The notes beneath the pieces are model-generated. The model worked only from the letters and a program-made list of their open reading frames with translations. It ran no database searches and was not told where the DNA came from. This document shows positions 33,531-45,295 of a DNA stretch of 64,000 bases, one piece after another. Made by a program: the position numbers and the translations under genes. Position 1 is the first letter of the stretch. The number at the start of each line of letters is the position of its first letter. The stretch comes from Chalara sp. BL73 (taxonomy: Eukaryota > Ascomycota > Leotiomycetes > Helotiales). Location of the stretch: positions 372,001-436,000 of the forward strand of contig CAKJVC010000006.1 of NCBI GenBank assembly GCA_918026815.1, in the 5' to 3' direction.

Positions 33531-36283
33531 AGTCTATTACGTATTACTAATTGGGAATAGCTTCATTTCGGGTCAATATTATAGTATACTATAGTATAGT
33601 ATGATATAATATAAGATTGCAGATTTTGCCGTGATAGGTATGGCTATTTGAGATCTCATATTGCGTGGTGTATAGTATTCGAATTTAGGGCTCAATATAT
33701 CGTGATATTACTACTGCTTTCACTGGACGACATTGTGGCTTTGACAAGAACTGGTGTGTGTGGATGTAGCCTCCAGCTAATAACAACCCCTGATATACCC
33801 CTGCCCTCCACGTGATATTTTTTCATCCGCAAGCAGAGAAAAGACAAGCTTTCCAATAAGGACGTTAAAATGGGATCTACTTGCTAGATGATCAGTTAGA
33901 GGATCTGCAAGAGCATCACAATAGAATACGGGCCTATTCCAGAGCATTGTGGATTTGTATTCTGTACAGTTATAGGTGTAATATATGGGTAAGAGATTTC
34001 TGGCTCCTTAGCCCGCTTACGTATTTCGTGCCATCTACTGCCGTATCGTTGCTGTGGACGGTATGCGGCACTTCCGCCATTGAACCTGGACTCTGCCTCA
34101 TAATTTATTATTCAGAATGCCCGATTTCTCCATTCATGCTGTTCGCCATGACAAGGCAAAATCATCCAGGAGTTTTGTAGCTAGACGCACATATAAGACT
34201 GAAAGCACTTCCTGTGCTAGGAATGTAAGCCACCGCTTCATTTTTGAAACGAATTCGTCGAATGTCAATTCTCCCGGTCTTTTGACAGTCACGTATGTGC
34301 CTCATGTTGACTGCCATCTATGTATTGCTGTTATGTAGAAATTATAGATCCTGAACGTGTGATTCCCGGAAAGAGGCTCCTAGAACGAGTGAAGCAAAAG
34401 CAAGGTGGTAGCAAATGCCGGCAAACAGTCGTGCGCAGGTCATGTTACTTTATTCAGCCGAATACTCTGTCCAGAGCTCTTGAGAAGGACAACGGTTAGC
34501 CATCGTTATTATGCGACTAGAGCAAGATTGCCCAAAGTGCGTTTGCGAGATCGGAGACCAGGAGGCAGTGTTGGCGCAACAGTAATCGGGCTTCTTTGAA
34601 TTGAGTGTGTGTGGCAAGATGAAAAGACAAAAGAGGGTATGCAGATATGCGCAAAGCAGCTCCTTTTATACTGTCGAGGCGTTGTAAGTGTATGGAGGAA
34701 AGCGGCGCTATGGGGAAACCGACGAGGCTATGTCGGGACCAGAAGGACAAACCTGAACAAGCACGGCGGTGCCTTAAGAGGTGGGCGGAGAGGTGGGAGG
34801 TGAGCCTAAACAAGGTGAGCCCAAAAACCTACGCCCTGCTTACCGTTTCACAAACGACTTTTAAATCATTATTATTTAATTTATAGTTGTATAAGTAATA
34901 AGTGAGGTAAGTATCGGCAAGGTCAAGCTAAGCCTAAATCGGTATCGGGAATCATGTGATCTTCAAACAGTTTCTCTGCCATTCAATGACCCCCTGTTGC
35001 CGAAACAACGCAATCCACATTGCCGTCCAGGGAGATGTTTCAAGTCAACGAGCCATCCAGCATTTAATAATGTGAACTTTCACTATGATGCATCATGGGG
35101 CCCTGTTTTGATAAGAGAAACCGGCACGTTGAAATAGTTGAAAGAGCGTAATGAGAGAAGTTTTGCGCAGGGCAAATCTCGCATACTCCGCAAAGCAGTT
35201 GACGCAGGGTACGAGGGCAGGATATGGATGAATCTTGGCTCTCCTCGTTTCGTGACTAGTTGACCAATCATAAGTCCACATATGTGAGAAACCAGGCTTG
35301 TGGATGCTGGAAGATGGGAATTCAGATCCTCCGGATGGCATTTTTTTCTCCAGTGTACGGTAACCAGAGCGACTGTGGATACCTTAAGCTCGTCCTATAA
35401 CGACCTCTGGTGGTTTCTCGGCATCGCGGCAAAGTGGTGTCGTCTCCTTCAGATGTGACAACTCCCAAACAATCCACCCTAGGTCGGCCGCGCAACGAGA
35501 GGATATAGAGTTTTTGATTCATGGGAGTTGCGTGTGTACGTGTGAGTGTGTATGGCGGGTTTAGTAAGGCTTGTTGCCAGAGGCTCGTATATGTGATGCA
35601 GGCCAGTTGTATTTTTTCCATTGGCATCGTCAACATCTTTTTGATTTCGGGGCGCTGGGCCCGTTCGGTGCAAGCTTATTGATAAGGGCAAAGCAGGTCA
35701 ATTTCGCTCTAGCCAAGGTCCGGACATTGCAGAGGTGGAGGAATCTGAGGCACATTTAACCGGGAAGGAAAAGGAAATTAGAATGAAAAATTGGTGAGAA
35801 GTTATTTGGTTTTTGATGGGAAGAAGTAGAGATCAATAAATGTCTTTTGCTCTTCGTATTCCGGCTTTACAGTAGAGGGGGGGTATGTAGGTGGTGTGGT
35901 CTCTGCCCAGTACGCGTCTTTTGCCGTGGTGGATGCAGTAGAGTACGTACTTGTACTGAGCAGATAGCGTATCTCTGCTCTACAGGGTTGTATTTAGTGT
36001 AGCGGTTGCTGTAGGGGTGTGGTTCGGGTTGTTGCGCTAAGATTATGGGTGCCAAGATTGATCCCAGCCCAACCTTTTTATTTTGTCTCACGATACCCCG
36101 ATACTGTTACTGTTACTCAACCTTCCCCAGCTTTCCCTTTCCCTCTTCTTCTCGCATTCTCCTCGTCAAAACCCCATCACGCTTAGCCAATCTTCCTCAA
36201 TTCAACCACCACTTCCTCGCATCCCCTTGCGAAGCATCAATTGATTCGTCGTCTCGGTATTCCAAATTCCACAAGGACCAAAG
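33531..36283. other. Gene-poor region
   Basis: Only short ORFs without domains on either strand. There is AT-only low complexity at 33580-33615 (TATAGTATACTATAG-type). The last 250 bp upstream of 36284 is a C/T-rich stretch typical of a fungal promoter/5' UTR. Confidence 0.45.
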
Positions 36284-36986
36284 ATGTTGTCCAAGCTTGT
36301 CACGGTCGTCGCGCTTCTAGCTGCTTCCGTCTCTGCTCAAACCGCTGCCAACTCAACAATTGACCCAAGCACGGTTGCCCTCACCACCAGAGGTATGTAG
36401 AAAGCGACGCACAGCAGATATCTCGATGTACTAATACATCAACAGCTCAATGGTGCGGAGCACAACAGAACACTTGCGGTACCCTGTGCAGCGGCGATGC
36501 CGATCCGAACACTTGCGACGAGGTAAGCCAGATGAACAGAAAGACTTTTTCCGAGATAGATGTTAATGGTACACCCTACAGAATACCCTCACCTTCAACT
36601 GTACCTGCACTGCAAACAACTCTTCGCCCGGCCTGATCTACTATGAGCAAACCCTGCCAACCTTCATCTGTCAACAAATCTACGAGGTTTGCATCAAGAA
36701 CGGCGAGAACGTCGCAGCCGCGCAGAAGAAGTGTACAGACGATCGTAACAAGAACTGCGGTACGCTTGACCCTGAGGATTTTGTAGCCTCCGGCTCTTCT
36801 AGCAGCGGCACCGCTAGCCCCACCAGCACCCCGACTGGAACCGCTGGCAGCGCAGGTTCTGTGACTACTACTGCTTCCTCAAGTTCATCCACCGGTGCTG
36901 CTGCTACAATGATGGCCGTCGCGGGTTCATACGGATCCGGAATGCTGGCTGCTGGTGTTGTTGCTGCTTTCGGTCTGGTGCTTTAG
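36284..36986 (+). CDS. GPI-anchored Cys-rich secreted protein (DUF7707-like)
   Basis: Three exons (36284-36392, 36446-36522, 36582-36986) give 196 residues. The signal peptide is MLSKLVTVVALLAASVSAQ. The core has regularly spaced Cys (QWCGAQQNTCGTLCSG, NTCDENTLTFNCTCT, FICQQIYEVCIKNG, KKCTDDRNKNCG), followed by a Ser/Thr/Gly-rich stalk and a C-terminal hydrophobic segment (MLAAGVVAAFGLVL) fitting a GPI-attachment signal. It should sit on the outer plasma membrane or in the cell wall. This family is widespread in ascomycetes and of unknown function. The pyrimidine-rich leader immediately upstream suggests good expression. Confidence 0.85.
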
Positions 36987-38176
36987 ACACGGCCACCCAA
37001 AAGTTACGTCTGCGACAAAAGTCTCGTGTTATCCTACCTGATCACACCATACTCTCGATGCCGATATGAACATTTGTGTATACTTTGAGTTATTAGCGCG
37101 TTTCCTATTTTTTAGCATCGGTGTTTGCGGTTCGTCATTTGCGCGCCTGAGCATCATTTGGGAGGAAGAACTTTTACGGGAATGAGCTGATCATGATGGA
37201 GGGGATTAATGATGAAGGAGAAGAGATGAATCATGATTTTTGAGTGATGAGAGGGAGGTTTAAGAACTGGGTGAAGCTTACCAGAATTACGTGGCTCGAG
37301 CAATGGATTAGCTTGCGCGGATCAATAAGAACCATAAGGAAGGCTGGTGCAAAGATACTTGAGCAGGAGCGAAGTGATGTTTATTTGATTCTATGAAGTT
37401 GGAGGACAAAGATGGGACGTTTCAAGATTATTCGATCCAACCCCAACCGACCACTGGCTAAACTCCAGCAAGCGCTGGAACCTATGCCAAAGTACCCTCC
37501 TCCAAATCCATATATCCCAACCCACAGATAGATACGAAATCCAAACTCTACGACACCCCCCTCCAATACCTGCATAAAACCCCGCATCTCCAGGTCTCCA
37601 TGCACAGACCAAACTTTGTTCATCCTACAATCAGTGATATCTCACATCAGCCACGCCATCCATCGACCACTGATGCTCAATCCTTCGCCTACCCCCTTTT
37701 CCTTTCAGCCGCAGCGGTTCGGTACGCACAAGGTGGTGTGCGGGTGTGGGGGAAAGGGCGTTTTCCGCATACGCGAGTCTGACTTACAGCTCTACCTGGC
37801 TAGCTGGGTGCTGATCCGTGTGACGGGGGCGGATGTTCGAAAGGAGGGGACCGATCTGCGTTGGTTTTTGCTTACGAAATATCTTGGTCTATTGTACGTG
37901 TGGGGAGTTTACCTTTTTTTTTTTTTTTTTTGGATCACTTGGTCATTGGTATGGGAGTTGGGTAAAGGGTCTATTTTTATATTGGCATTGAGTTGGGTGG
38001 GTAGATAGATAGGCTATTATTATGGAGGTAAGATAATTTTTGTGGTGGTGTAATAGTACTAGATTGGATAGATATGAAGGCGAGGGAGGGCGGGATGTGA
38101 GGGGGAGGGGGAGTAGTATATTGGGGTTCTTGTGTGGATTTGGTGGGTTCAAGGTATTTTGAATTTCTGCACGGGT
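36987..38176. other. Convergent intergenic region
   Basis: No gene supported. Contains a T18-type homopolymer near 37914-37931 and a G-rich run at 38084-38111. Confidence 0.45.
38084..38111 (+). other. Potential G-quadruplex motif
   Basis: Five G runs of at least three (GGGAGGGCGGG, ATGTGA, GGGGGAGGGGG) within 28 bp, which meets the G3+N1-7 rule. It lies about 65 bp beyond the stop of the amidoligase gene. Confidence 0.5.
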
Positions 38177-40030
38177 TCAAAATATCTCATCCATACCCGG
38201 CATATCGCTCTGGCTATCCTCGGCCTCCAGCGCCTGGAGGGTCTGGATCTCGTCCTCTAGCGCGTGTATCACCTCCTGTTCATCCCTCATCCTCTCCAGC
38301 TCCTTCAGCCTAACCCACCCGCCTACTACAAACGGCTCGGGAATCCCCCCCAGAATACCTTCCCGAAACGACGCGTCAGGCCCGACATGTCCTTGCGGTC
38401 GCTGAAGTGGCCCCGGCGTCTCGGAGTAGTCGTACAGATGGCCCCAGGACTGCACGGGCGGGCCGCTCGTCTTCTTGACCACCGCCGAGGAGGTGGAAGA
38501 GGGTGTGTAGAGGGATTGCTGGAGATCGTGTAGGTTTTGAAGGTGTTTAGTTTCTTGAGCTCTTTGGATGATGTGGCTCCATTCTTCGCGGATTCGCCCG
38601 TCTTCCGTATTGCGAGTCCCAGAGCTTGAGAATGCTTGTTGGTCTTCTCCTGAATGGTTTCCTCGCGGCCTACCTTGGGTATTAGTTTTCATCAGGTCGT
38701 AATCCTGAGTCCGTTTTAGTGGGCTGACAGGTTGCTTCGGATCGCATATCTCCATCATGTCCTCTAACCTAGCCCGTTTCTGCTCCTCAGTCTCGTTAGC
38801 CACGCTTAGGATCCGCTTGAATGTAGCTGCATGCTCCGGGTCCTGGCTTGAATCTCCTGGAGACGTGGCGTGGCTCTTGCGCGGAAATGCGTCCATACCA
38901 GAGTAGGAATAGGTTTGAGGCTGTGCAAACGAAAGCTCTGGCAATGGGGACTGCCTTTCTTCGGGAACGAAGTAAAGCCGGTCCTGGTAGTATGTCGCGG
39001 AGTCATGCAGGCCAATTTCCTTGAGCAGGTCTATGACCGTAAATCTGCTCTTCGGGGAGATTTTGCAAATCAGGTCGTACAGCTGGCTGAGGTATACATC
39101 TTTAGCATATCGGGCGATTCCAGCAACGACCGTGATCCAATTCCGTACCTCCAGGCCATCAAGCGTGCCTTGGTGCTGGCGAAACTCGATGGTAGGTTTT
39201 TTCTGCCTGACATTGCCCCGCTCAAAGTCCACTATACCTTTCATAGAGTATGCCGCCTCATGGTGGTAGTTGTCGAGAATCTGAGAAGCGATCTTGTCAA
39301 CACTCTTTGCTTCCATTATCAGCGTTACTACCTCCAAAGGGCTCAACTTCTTCCTGGTGTTTTGATCCACCACCGGCATCAAGTTCCTTAAACTCTGGCA
39401 CCAAAAACTTCCAACACGTTCAGGTTCGTGCAAAGTGTTAAGCTGCGGCTCAAAGGTATACAGTATGCTCATCAGTTTTTTACAGTGCCCGAGATCCAGC
39501 CCCTTCATGCCGTTTCCAATGTGCACATGTAGTCCACAGGAGTTGTTGATGTTAATCTTGTAGGTCGAGGTTAGGACGTTGCAGAGTCTTTCTACCGCTG
39601 TTAGATTCTGGGGCGTGAAATCAAGGATGGGGCTTACCAGTTCAACGGGGTACCAGGTGTAGGGATCTGGCACTGGTCGGTCAACTCTTGGGGGTTTAAT
39701 ACTTTCATCTCTTCTTAGATCCCAGCCCTGGTATTCTTGGGGAGAACATGGAAGGCAGAGGATAGAGGTCGGATATTTGTAGCGGATGAGGGTACTGCGA
39801 ATATGCCGAGCAATTGTGAGCCATCTCTCGTGTCCTCCTGGCTTTTCTGGCTCAGTCAGTGTTGGATATTCGCCTCGCTGTGGCTGTCTAGGCGAGCTAC
39901 CTCCTTCTCTCGGGAAGAATTCGCTGAACCGTGGATCACGAGACTCGTATGTTGATGCGGGATTGAGAGCCGCGACGACAAACTCGAATTCTACTCCAAA
40001 AGTTAGCATTGTAGATGATTCGTACTCCAA
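38177..40030 (-). CDS. Amidoligase family protein (Amidoligase_2), copy 1
   Basis: A single exon of 617 residues. The catalytic domain occupies roughly residues 1-370: LTFGVEFEFVV (the GVExE motif near the start), WYPVELVSPI, NNSCGLHVHIGNGM (the SxGxHVHI motif) and KPTIEFRQHQGTLD (the ExR motif). These are the metal- and ATP-binding landmarks of the GS-like COOH-NH2 ligase superfamily, which is predicted to form amide bonds between a carboxylate and an amine. The C-terminal third is low-complexity, ending in an acidic coiled-coil-like stretch (LKELERMRDEQEVIHALEDEI). Substrate unknown. A paralogue lies at 53762-54931. ATG 40009 is an alternative start 7 codons in. Confidence 0.8.
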   Translation of the reverse strand: MEYESSTMLTFGVEFEFVVAALNPASTYESRDPRFSEFFPREGGSSPRQPQRGEYPTLTEPEKPGGHERWLTIARHIRSTLIRYKYPTSILCLPCSPQEYQGWDLRRDESIKPPRVDRPVPDPYTWYPVELVSPILDFTPQNLTAVERLCNVLTSTYKININNSCGLHVHIGNGMKGLDLGHCKKLMSILYTFEPQLNTLHEPERVGSFWCQSLRNLMPVVDQNTRKKLSPLEVVTLIMEAKSVDKIASQILDNYHHEAAYSMKGIVDFERGNVRQKKPTIEFRQHQGTLDGLEVRNWITVVAGIARYAKDVYLSQLYDLICKISPKSRFTVIDLLKEIGLHDSATYYQDRLYFVPEERQSPLPELSFAQPQTYSYSGMDAFPRKSHATSPGDSSQDPEHAATFKRILSVANETEEQKRARLEDMMEICDPKQPVSPLKRTQDYDLMKTNTQGRPRGNHSGEDQQAFSSSGTRNTEDGRIREEWSHIIQRAQETKHLQNLHDLQQSLYTPSSTSSAVVKKTSGPPVQSWGHLYDYSETPGPLQRPQGHVGPDASFREGILGGIPEPFVVGGWVRLKELERMRDEQEVIHALEDEIQTLQALEAEDSQSDMPGMDEIF

Positions 40031-41218
40031 ATCTTTTGATGTTGGTCAAAGTGTTCGGAGCGACTTTATGGAGTAGAGTACGGATTGGTTGGAAACGCCG
40101 CCCGAGATTTGATTATAGAAGGCTTAGCAGAAATATGGACTTTGGTTCAAATAAGGACAGGAGAAATTGTTCCGACGAAATGGGGTTTGTTCGCCTTTAA
40201 AGAAAAACAACGCTTTCACGCCTTCTTTGTGAATGAATTTGTTCTATTAAAGGAGAATTATTTAGACCGTTTGTCTGTTACTATTATGACAAAATAATTA
40301 TGAAAGGTTCCAAGAAGTGTGTAAGAAGCGTCGCGGTTCCCAGAACTGAAAGAGTTCCAAAGCCCATAGAGGCAGAATTACAAGTAGGAGAGGCTTGCGA
40401 TTGAATATCATTGAATTGGGTGGACTGAAGGAAAGCATGAATTTCCACGATTATTTCTCATTTCGTAATTTGCACTGAAACTGCCTTCTTGCTGTCTTAT
40501 GTTGCTGTGCTTACACACTATTAGCAGCATTGAAGATTGTGGAGATCAAGAGCGAACGGATTGAACACTTCTTAGAGTATACATATCGAGAATTTCCTCA
40601 ACCGTAAAAGGCTTGGTTATCACTTCCCTAAAGTCTTACCAATAGAGAATGTGTTCGTGAACCCTGCTAGAATGAAGTGCCAATGGCCTGCGACTCAATA
40701 TCTGCTGCAATGGTAGTTAGGGCATTAGAAATGGCGCAATGGATTTGCTGCCATGAAATTCCGGTATTTGCGCAGCGGGGACGCCAAATCTGGGAGACGG
40801 TCTTGGAGACGGTCTAAATTCCGATTAGAGTACTTCTTCAACTTTGATCAGACTGATTTCGCTTAGCCTTTTGTTTGATTGGGTTTCTGTGAAATTGCAA
40901 AAGGGGAGCATGTCTAAACATTAACATTATAAATCTGACTGCGGTTCATGATATGGCAAATAATATCTGCCTTCGCCTAATCTATGATGGTGGGAGGTAA
41001 GCAAACTGCTTTCTAATATCCTGTAAGTTTGAACGCATATATGTTTGCATCTGCCGACTATAGCTCTGCTCGAGCTTCGGCAGTATTTTCAAGGCAAACT
41101 ATTGATCGGGATTTGTCATGCGAAAGGGCCGAGATAATAAAGTGCCATCGATTGTTTACTCGTTAGGTCATACCGACGAATGAATCAATCGCTAAGAGAT
41201 AGATGCAAATAGCATTCT
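40031..41218. other. Intergenic region
   Basis: Upstream of amidoligase 1 and downstream of the ATRR-like gene. No coding evidence. Confidence 0.45.
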
Positions 41219-44200
41219 TTATATCGGCTCATCTCGAGGTTCGATCAGCACCTCATTGACTGCGACGTGCGCTGGCTGTCCCAAAGCGTAGACAATTGAA
41301 TTGGCAACATCTTCAGGATCAAGAACCTTCGCACCAGTAGGCTCGCCATACTTCTTGATAGCCTCTGCGTCTGTGGACATGCCGAGGAGTTCAGTTGCGG
41401 TGTTGCCAGGTTGAACACTGGTAACACGAAGCCCTGTCCCAGCTGTTTCTAGACGCAAGCTTTGCAATGTGGCTTCCACGAAGAACTTGCTAGCTGAATA
41501 GACACCTAGGCCTGGGAAGACTTTCCGTCCAGCATCAGAAGAGATGGCGACTACATGTCCACTACCACGTGACAACATGCCTGGGATGGTAGAGGAAAGA
41601 CAGTGGAGCAATCCCTTGCAGTTCACATCGACGGTACGTTCCCATTCTTCAGTCTGTACGTTTGCCATCATAGTGAAATACATTACACCTGCGCAGGAGA
41701 TAAGGATGTCGACAGGTCCCAGCTCATCATTCGCTGCCTTCATGAGGGACTCAACCTCTGTTTTTTGTGTAACGTCGGTTTTGTGAATGAGAACTTTACC
41801 TCCATGGCTCAAGATCTTCTTCCTCAGTATCTCGAGAGCATCTGTTCGACGAGCAGCGAGAGCGACATGGCAGCCTTCCTTTGCGAGAGCTGTAGCGACA
41901 GCTGCACCGATGCCAGATGAAGCACCAGTCACAACAGCTACACGACCGCTCAATGGGCCACTGTGTAATAGGGGATGACGACACTGAATCTGGCTCGAAG
42001 GGGGCCGAGGGAGCCAACCTCGGGCGTACCAATGGCGAGCATAAATTTCGAGCAATCTCTTGTCGATGCTTGGTCGCTGGGTTCCTTCAAGTACAGGCTT
42101 GGTAGAAGCGTCATCAAGCACAATTATGCCATTCAAAAATTCGACTGTTGGCATTCCACCACGTAAAATATCAACAGTGAAAGCTCCATCACCTCCTTTC
42201 GCAGTCCCTCTCTTCTCGGTCCACACCTCCACCCACTTATTCCATGCGAGTGGTTGTGTGGGATACCCAAGCTCGTTCAGGTGGTTGAACAGCACTTTGG
42301 TGTCGACGGGATTGGCATCCCCAATATGAAAGATAGCATGCTGGGATTTCGTGTTATTGGAAAGGGTAATTATAGCTCTGCTGACGAAGTCGACTGGGGT
42401 CATCTCAGCACGCCAACCGTCAATCTCAGGTGCATAGCCGATATGTAGTGACTCCACAATCAATGCAGTGAGAAGATCCCAAGCATTAGTTGAGCCGAGA
42501 GTACTGTGACCGCTTATGGTCCCTAGTCGTATGACGCTTACAGGTAAGCCACGATTCCTGGCTTCGAGTACAAGCTGTTCGGCCACCCACTTTGTCTGGC
42601 CGTAACCATCAACAAGTTTGTCAGGAACTTCATCCGCATCGATCATGGCATCTTCGGGCCATCCCTTTTCTCCTGACGGTGGCAAGACACCATTAGTTGA
42701 TATATACTGAAGAGTCGCATTGCCATGAGATGCTAAGCGGAGGATTTCTATCGTTCCAACTACGTTGGGAGCACGAAGAGCGGCATATGGATAGACAAGA
42801 TTGACTGTCGCTCCAGCATGAATAATCACATCTACGCGAGCTGCAAGGTCTTCAAACGCATCAGGGGAAAGACCCAATCTTTTTTGGGCCAAGTTTCCGG
42901 GGAGGACTTCAACGCGAGCCAAGATCGAGTCATGCCACAGTCCTAAATCGAGGAGGTTCCTACGAATTCTGGCAATACCGGTGGGTCCATCATCTCCCTC
43001 AGGGGCGTTGAAACGCACCAGACACACAATTTGAGCTGAAGTGCTTTTAATAAGGTCATCTAGGAGAAAGGCACCCAAGAAACCTGTAACTCCAGTCAAA
43101 AGGATTGTGCTGGCTTGTGATAATGGACATTTAGGGACTTCTTTCATTGTCGGCTGGATTTCGTGAGGAAGGATAGAGTCTGAGCGTAAGACCGCCGGCA
43201 GATCCGCCTGGACAGCTGCAGTATGTCCATCACGGATATCACACAAAGCTTCCAGGTGACCTTCGAGCGTCGGATCTACAACGAGACGGGCCACAGGAAC
43301 AGGAAAGCCATACTTTCTCGAGAGTCTTGTAGCAAGATCTGCAAGAGTCAAGGAATGCCCGCCTAGATCAAAGAAGCTATGTTCCTTAGATACAGAGCCT
43401 CCTTTGATGTTGAGAGCCGCCGCCCACAAGGCTGCAATGTCGTCTGTGGTGATTTTGACATTCTTTCCGTCTTCGATCGTATTTATGGCAATCCGTGGTT
43501 TAGTAGGTGGCGGAAGACGCTTAAGATCTGCCTTCCCAGACACGTCATGAGTCGGTATCTTATCAAGCTCAACCCAAAGAGCCGGGATCATGTATTGCGC
43601 CAAACTTTCAGAGAGTGTACGCCGAGCAACTGGACTATACCCTGACGCGTCAATCACCAGCGGTGTGCGGTCCCCTGCCTCCTCTTTATCATGAACAACA
43701 TATGCGACAAGCTGCCTCTCGAGGCCGTCTCCATGAGCTACCACAGCACATTGCTTGACGGCTAACTGAGCAATGATGGTGTTCTCGATTTTCCCAGGCA
43801 CGACAGAATATCCTCGGATCTTGATCATTGCTCCAATGCGGCCAGTGATCTCAAGAAGCCCAGACGGTAGCAGTCTTGCCAGATCGCCTGTCCTATACAT
43901 GCGAGCTCCTGGTGAATGATCAAATGGATCTTGTAGGAAAGCTTTTGCGGTATTCTTAGGAAGATTCAGGTACCCACGGGCCAAAAGTGAACCGCCAACA
44001 AATAACTCTCCACTGACACCATTCGGTAGTTTCTGTCCGTCTTCATCAAGTATATAAATATGCTCAGCATCCATGGCGGGTCCAACGGGACAATATGGTG
44101 CATCATCATCCATCATTTCTCGGATATCGCCACAGGCAATCTCATGAGTTTCGCTAGCACTATAACAATTGAGCAGCCGTGTATTCGGCAGAGCCTTCAT

Positions 44201-45295
44201 GGCCCGACGCGCAAGATCTGTGGTAACGACTTCACCATTGAGCCATAAGGTGCGCAAATCCGGAAGCGAAGACCCAATCCGAGAATTTCTAGATAAAACA
44301 GCCGCTAGTAGAGTTGGTGTCATAAGGGTCTCTGTGATTCGCTTGGACGCAAGCAGGTCTACGAGAGCAACTGGGTCATAGCTTGCTTCATCGGGCACTG
44401 CTACGACGGTTGCGCCTCTCAGCAGGGGCCGTAGAATTTCCCATATAAAGAAGACGTTGCAGGCTACGCGGCCCCCAGGGTGAAGGTCACTGACCCGGAA
44501 TCTCAGATTGTATGAAAGCACTGGCGCTCTATGTGGATTGGCAATGCCTTTCGGACGACCGGTCGTTCCAGACGAGTATGACACAAAGGCAAGTCGATCC
44601 AGATCATCCTCAGCAGGAAGCGGCAAAACCTCTTTCGTCCCATAAGCCTCGGTCCTTTCCGTGTTCCCATTACTGCCATTGCTGCCATTACCCCCATTTA
44701 TACTATGCTGCTTCTCGTCCAGAACAATAAGCGGAATATCCGCCTTGATCTGCCCGGCCTGCGCTCTATGCGTGACTACCACAACCGGCTTGGCGTCCTC
44801 TATAACATCGGCAAGCAGACCCGGCGGGTATGCGAGCTCCAAAACCAGGAACGCGCCTCCAGCCCGCAGCGCCGCCAGGCATGTAACAATATAATCTGCG
44901 CTCCGCGCCATCAGTACCCCCACCAGTTTATCCCGCCCTACACCGTATCGTCGTAGCCGGCCGGCGAGCGCGCCGACGGCCTGGTCTAGCTCTGTATATG
45001 TGAACGTCGTGGTCGAGTCCTCCAAGGCTACCGCATGGGGCGTCTTCTGCATCTGCTGGGACACAAGGGTAGAGAGATCCTTGCTTATGTTGATAACCGG
45101 TATATTGCCCCGTCGATCCAAGTCTACGGCGAGAGGCATTTTTGATCCATTTTGAGGTTGTGTAGAGTTGCTGGCGGCAAAATTGGCTTCGCCTTTGCTA
45201 GATTTCGAATTCTCCATTTCGTGAATTGCATGTGCTTGTTCACCATTGTGAGCTCCGTCATCGGTGGGGGCATGTATATCATTCAATTGAGGCAT
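41219..45295 (-). CDS. NRPS-like carboxylic acid reductase with A-T-R1-R2 architecture (ATRR type, glycine betaine reductase-like)
   Basis: One uninterrupted exon of 1358 residues. The adenylation domain (about 70-600) has core motifs FVSYSSGTTGRPKG, NCYSASETHE, YRTGDLARLL and GRIGAMIKIRGY. The carrier domain has FFDLGGHSLTLADL with the phosphopantetheine Ser. The thioester reductase domain R1 opens with TGVTGFLGAFLLDDL and has the catalytic YGQTK. A C-terminal short-chain dehydrogenase R2 has VVTGASSGIGAAVATALA and YSASKFF. There is no condensation domain. A-T-R-R enzymes of this order are known in fungi as ATRR, which reduces glycine betaine through betaine aldehyde to choline; each reductase does one two-electron step. 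The substrate is inferred from architecture, since I cannot check the A-domain code. It needs a phosphopantetheinyl transferase for activation. Confidence 0.85.
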   Translation of the reverse strand: MPQLNDIHAPTDDGAHNGEQAHAIHEMENSKSSKGEANFAASNSTQPQNGSKMPLAVDLDRRGNIPVINISKDLSTLVSQQMQKTPHAVALEDSTTTFTYTELDQAVGALAGRLRRYGVGRDKLVGVLMARSADYIVTCLAALRAGGAFLVLELAYPPGLLADVIEDAKPVVVVTHRAQAGQIKADIPLIVLDEKQHSINGGNGSNGSNGNTERTEAYGTKEVLPLPAEDDLDRLAFVSYSSGTTGRPKGIANPHRAPVLSYNLRFRVSDLHPGGRVACNVFFIWEILRPLLRGATVVAVPDEASYDPVALVDLLASKRITETLMTPTLLAAVLSRNSRIGSSLPDLRTLWLNGEVVTTDLARRAMKALPNTRLLNCYSASETHEIACGDIREMMDDDAPYCPVGPAMDAEHIYILDEDGQKLPNGVSGELFVGGSLLARGYLNLPKNTAKAFLQDPFDHSPGARMYRTGDLARLLPSGLLEITGRIGAMIKIRGYSVVPGKIENTIIAQLAVKQCAVVAHGDGLERQLVAYVVHDKEEAGDRTPLVIDASGYSPVARRTLSESLAQYMIPALWVELDKIPTHDVSGKADLKRLPPPTKPRIAINTIEDGKNVKITTDDIAALWAAALNIKGGSVSKEHSFFDLGGHSLTLADLATRLSRKYGFPVPVARLVVDPTLEGHLEALCDIRDGHTAAVQADLPAVLRSDSILPHEIQPTMKEVPKCPLSQASTILLTGVTGFLGAFLLDDLIKSTSAQIVCLVRFNAPEGDDGPTGIARIRRNLLDLGLWHDSILARVEVLPGNLAQKRLGLSPDAFEDLAARVDVIIHAGATVNLVYPYAALRAPNVVGTIEILRLASHGNATLQYISTNGVLPPSGEKGWPEDAMIDADEVPDKLVDGYGQTKWVAEQLVLEARNRGLPVSVIRLGTISGHSTLGSTNAWDLLTALIVESLHIGYAPEIDGWRAEMTPVDFVSRAIITLSNNTKSQHAIFHIGDANPVDTKVLFNHLNELGYPTQPLAWNKWVEVWTEKRGTAKGGDGAFTVDILRGGMPTVEFLNGIIVLDDASTKPVLEGTQRPSIDKRLLEIYARHWYARGWLPRPPSSQIQCRHPLLHSGPLSGRVAVVTGASSGIGAAVATALAKEGCHVALAARRTDALEILRKKILSHGGKVLIHKTDVTQKTEVESLMKAANDELGPVDILISCAGVMYFTMMANVQTEEWERTVDVNCKGLLHCLSSTIPGMLSRGSGHVVAISSDAGRKVFPGLGVYSASKFFVEATLQSLRLETAGTGLRVTSVQPGNTATELLGMSTDAEAIKKYGEPTGAKVLDPEDVANSIVYALGQPAHVAVNEVLIEPRDEPI

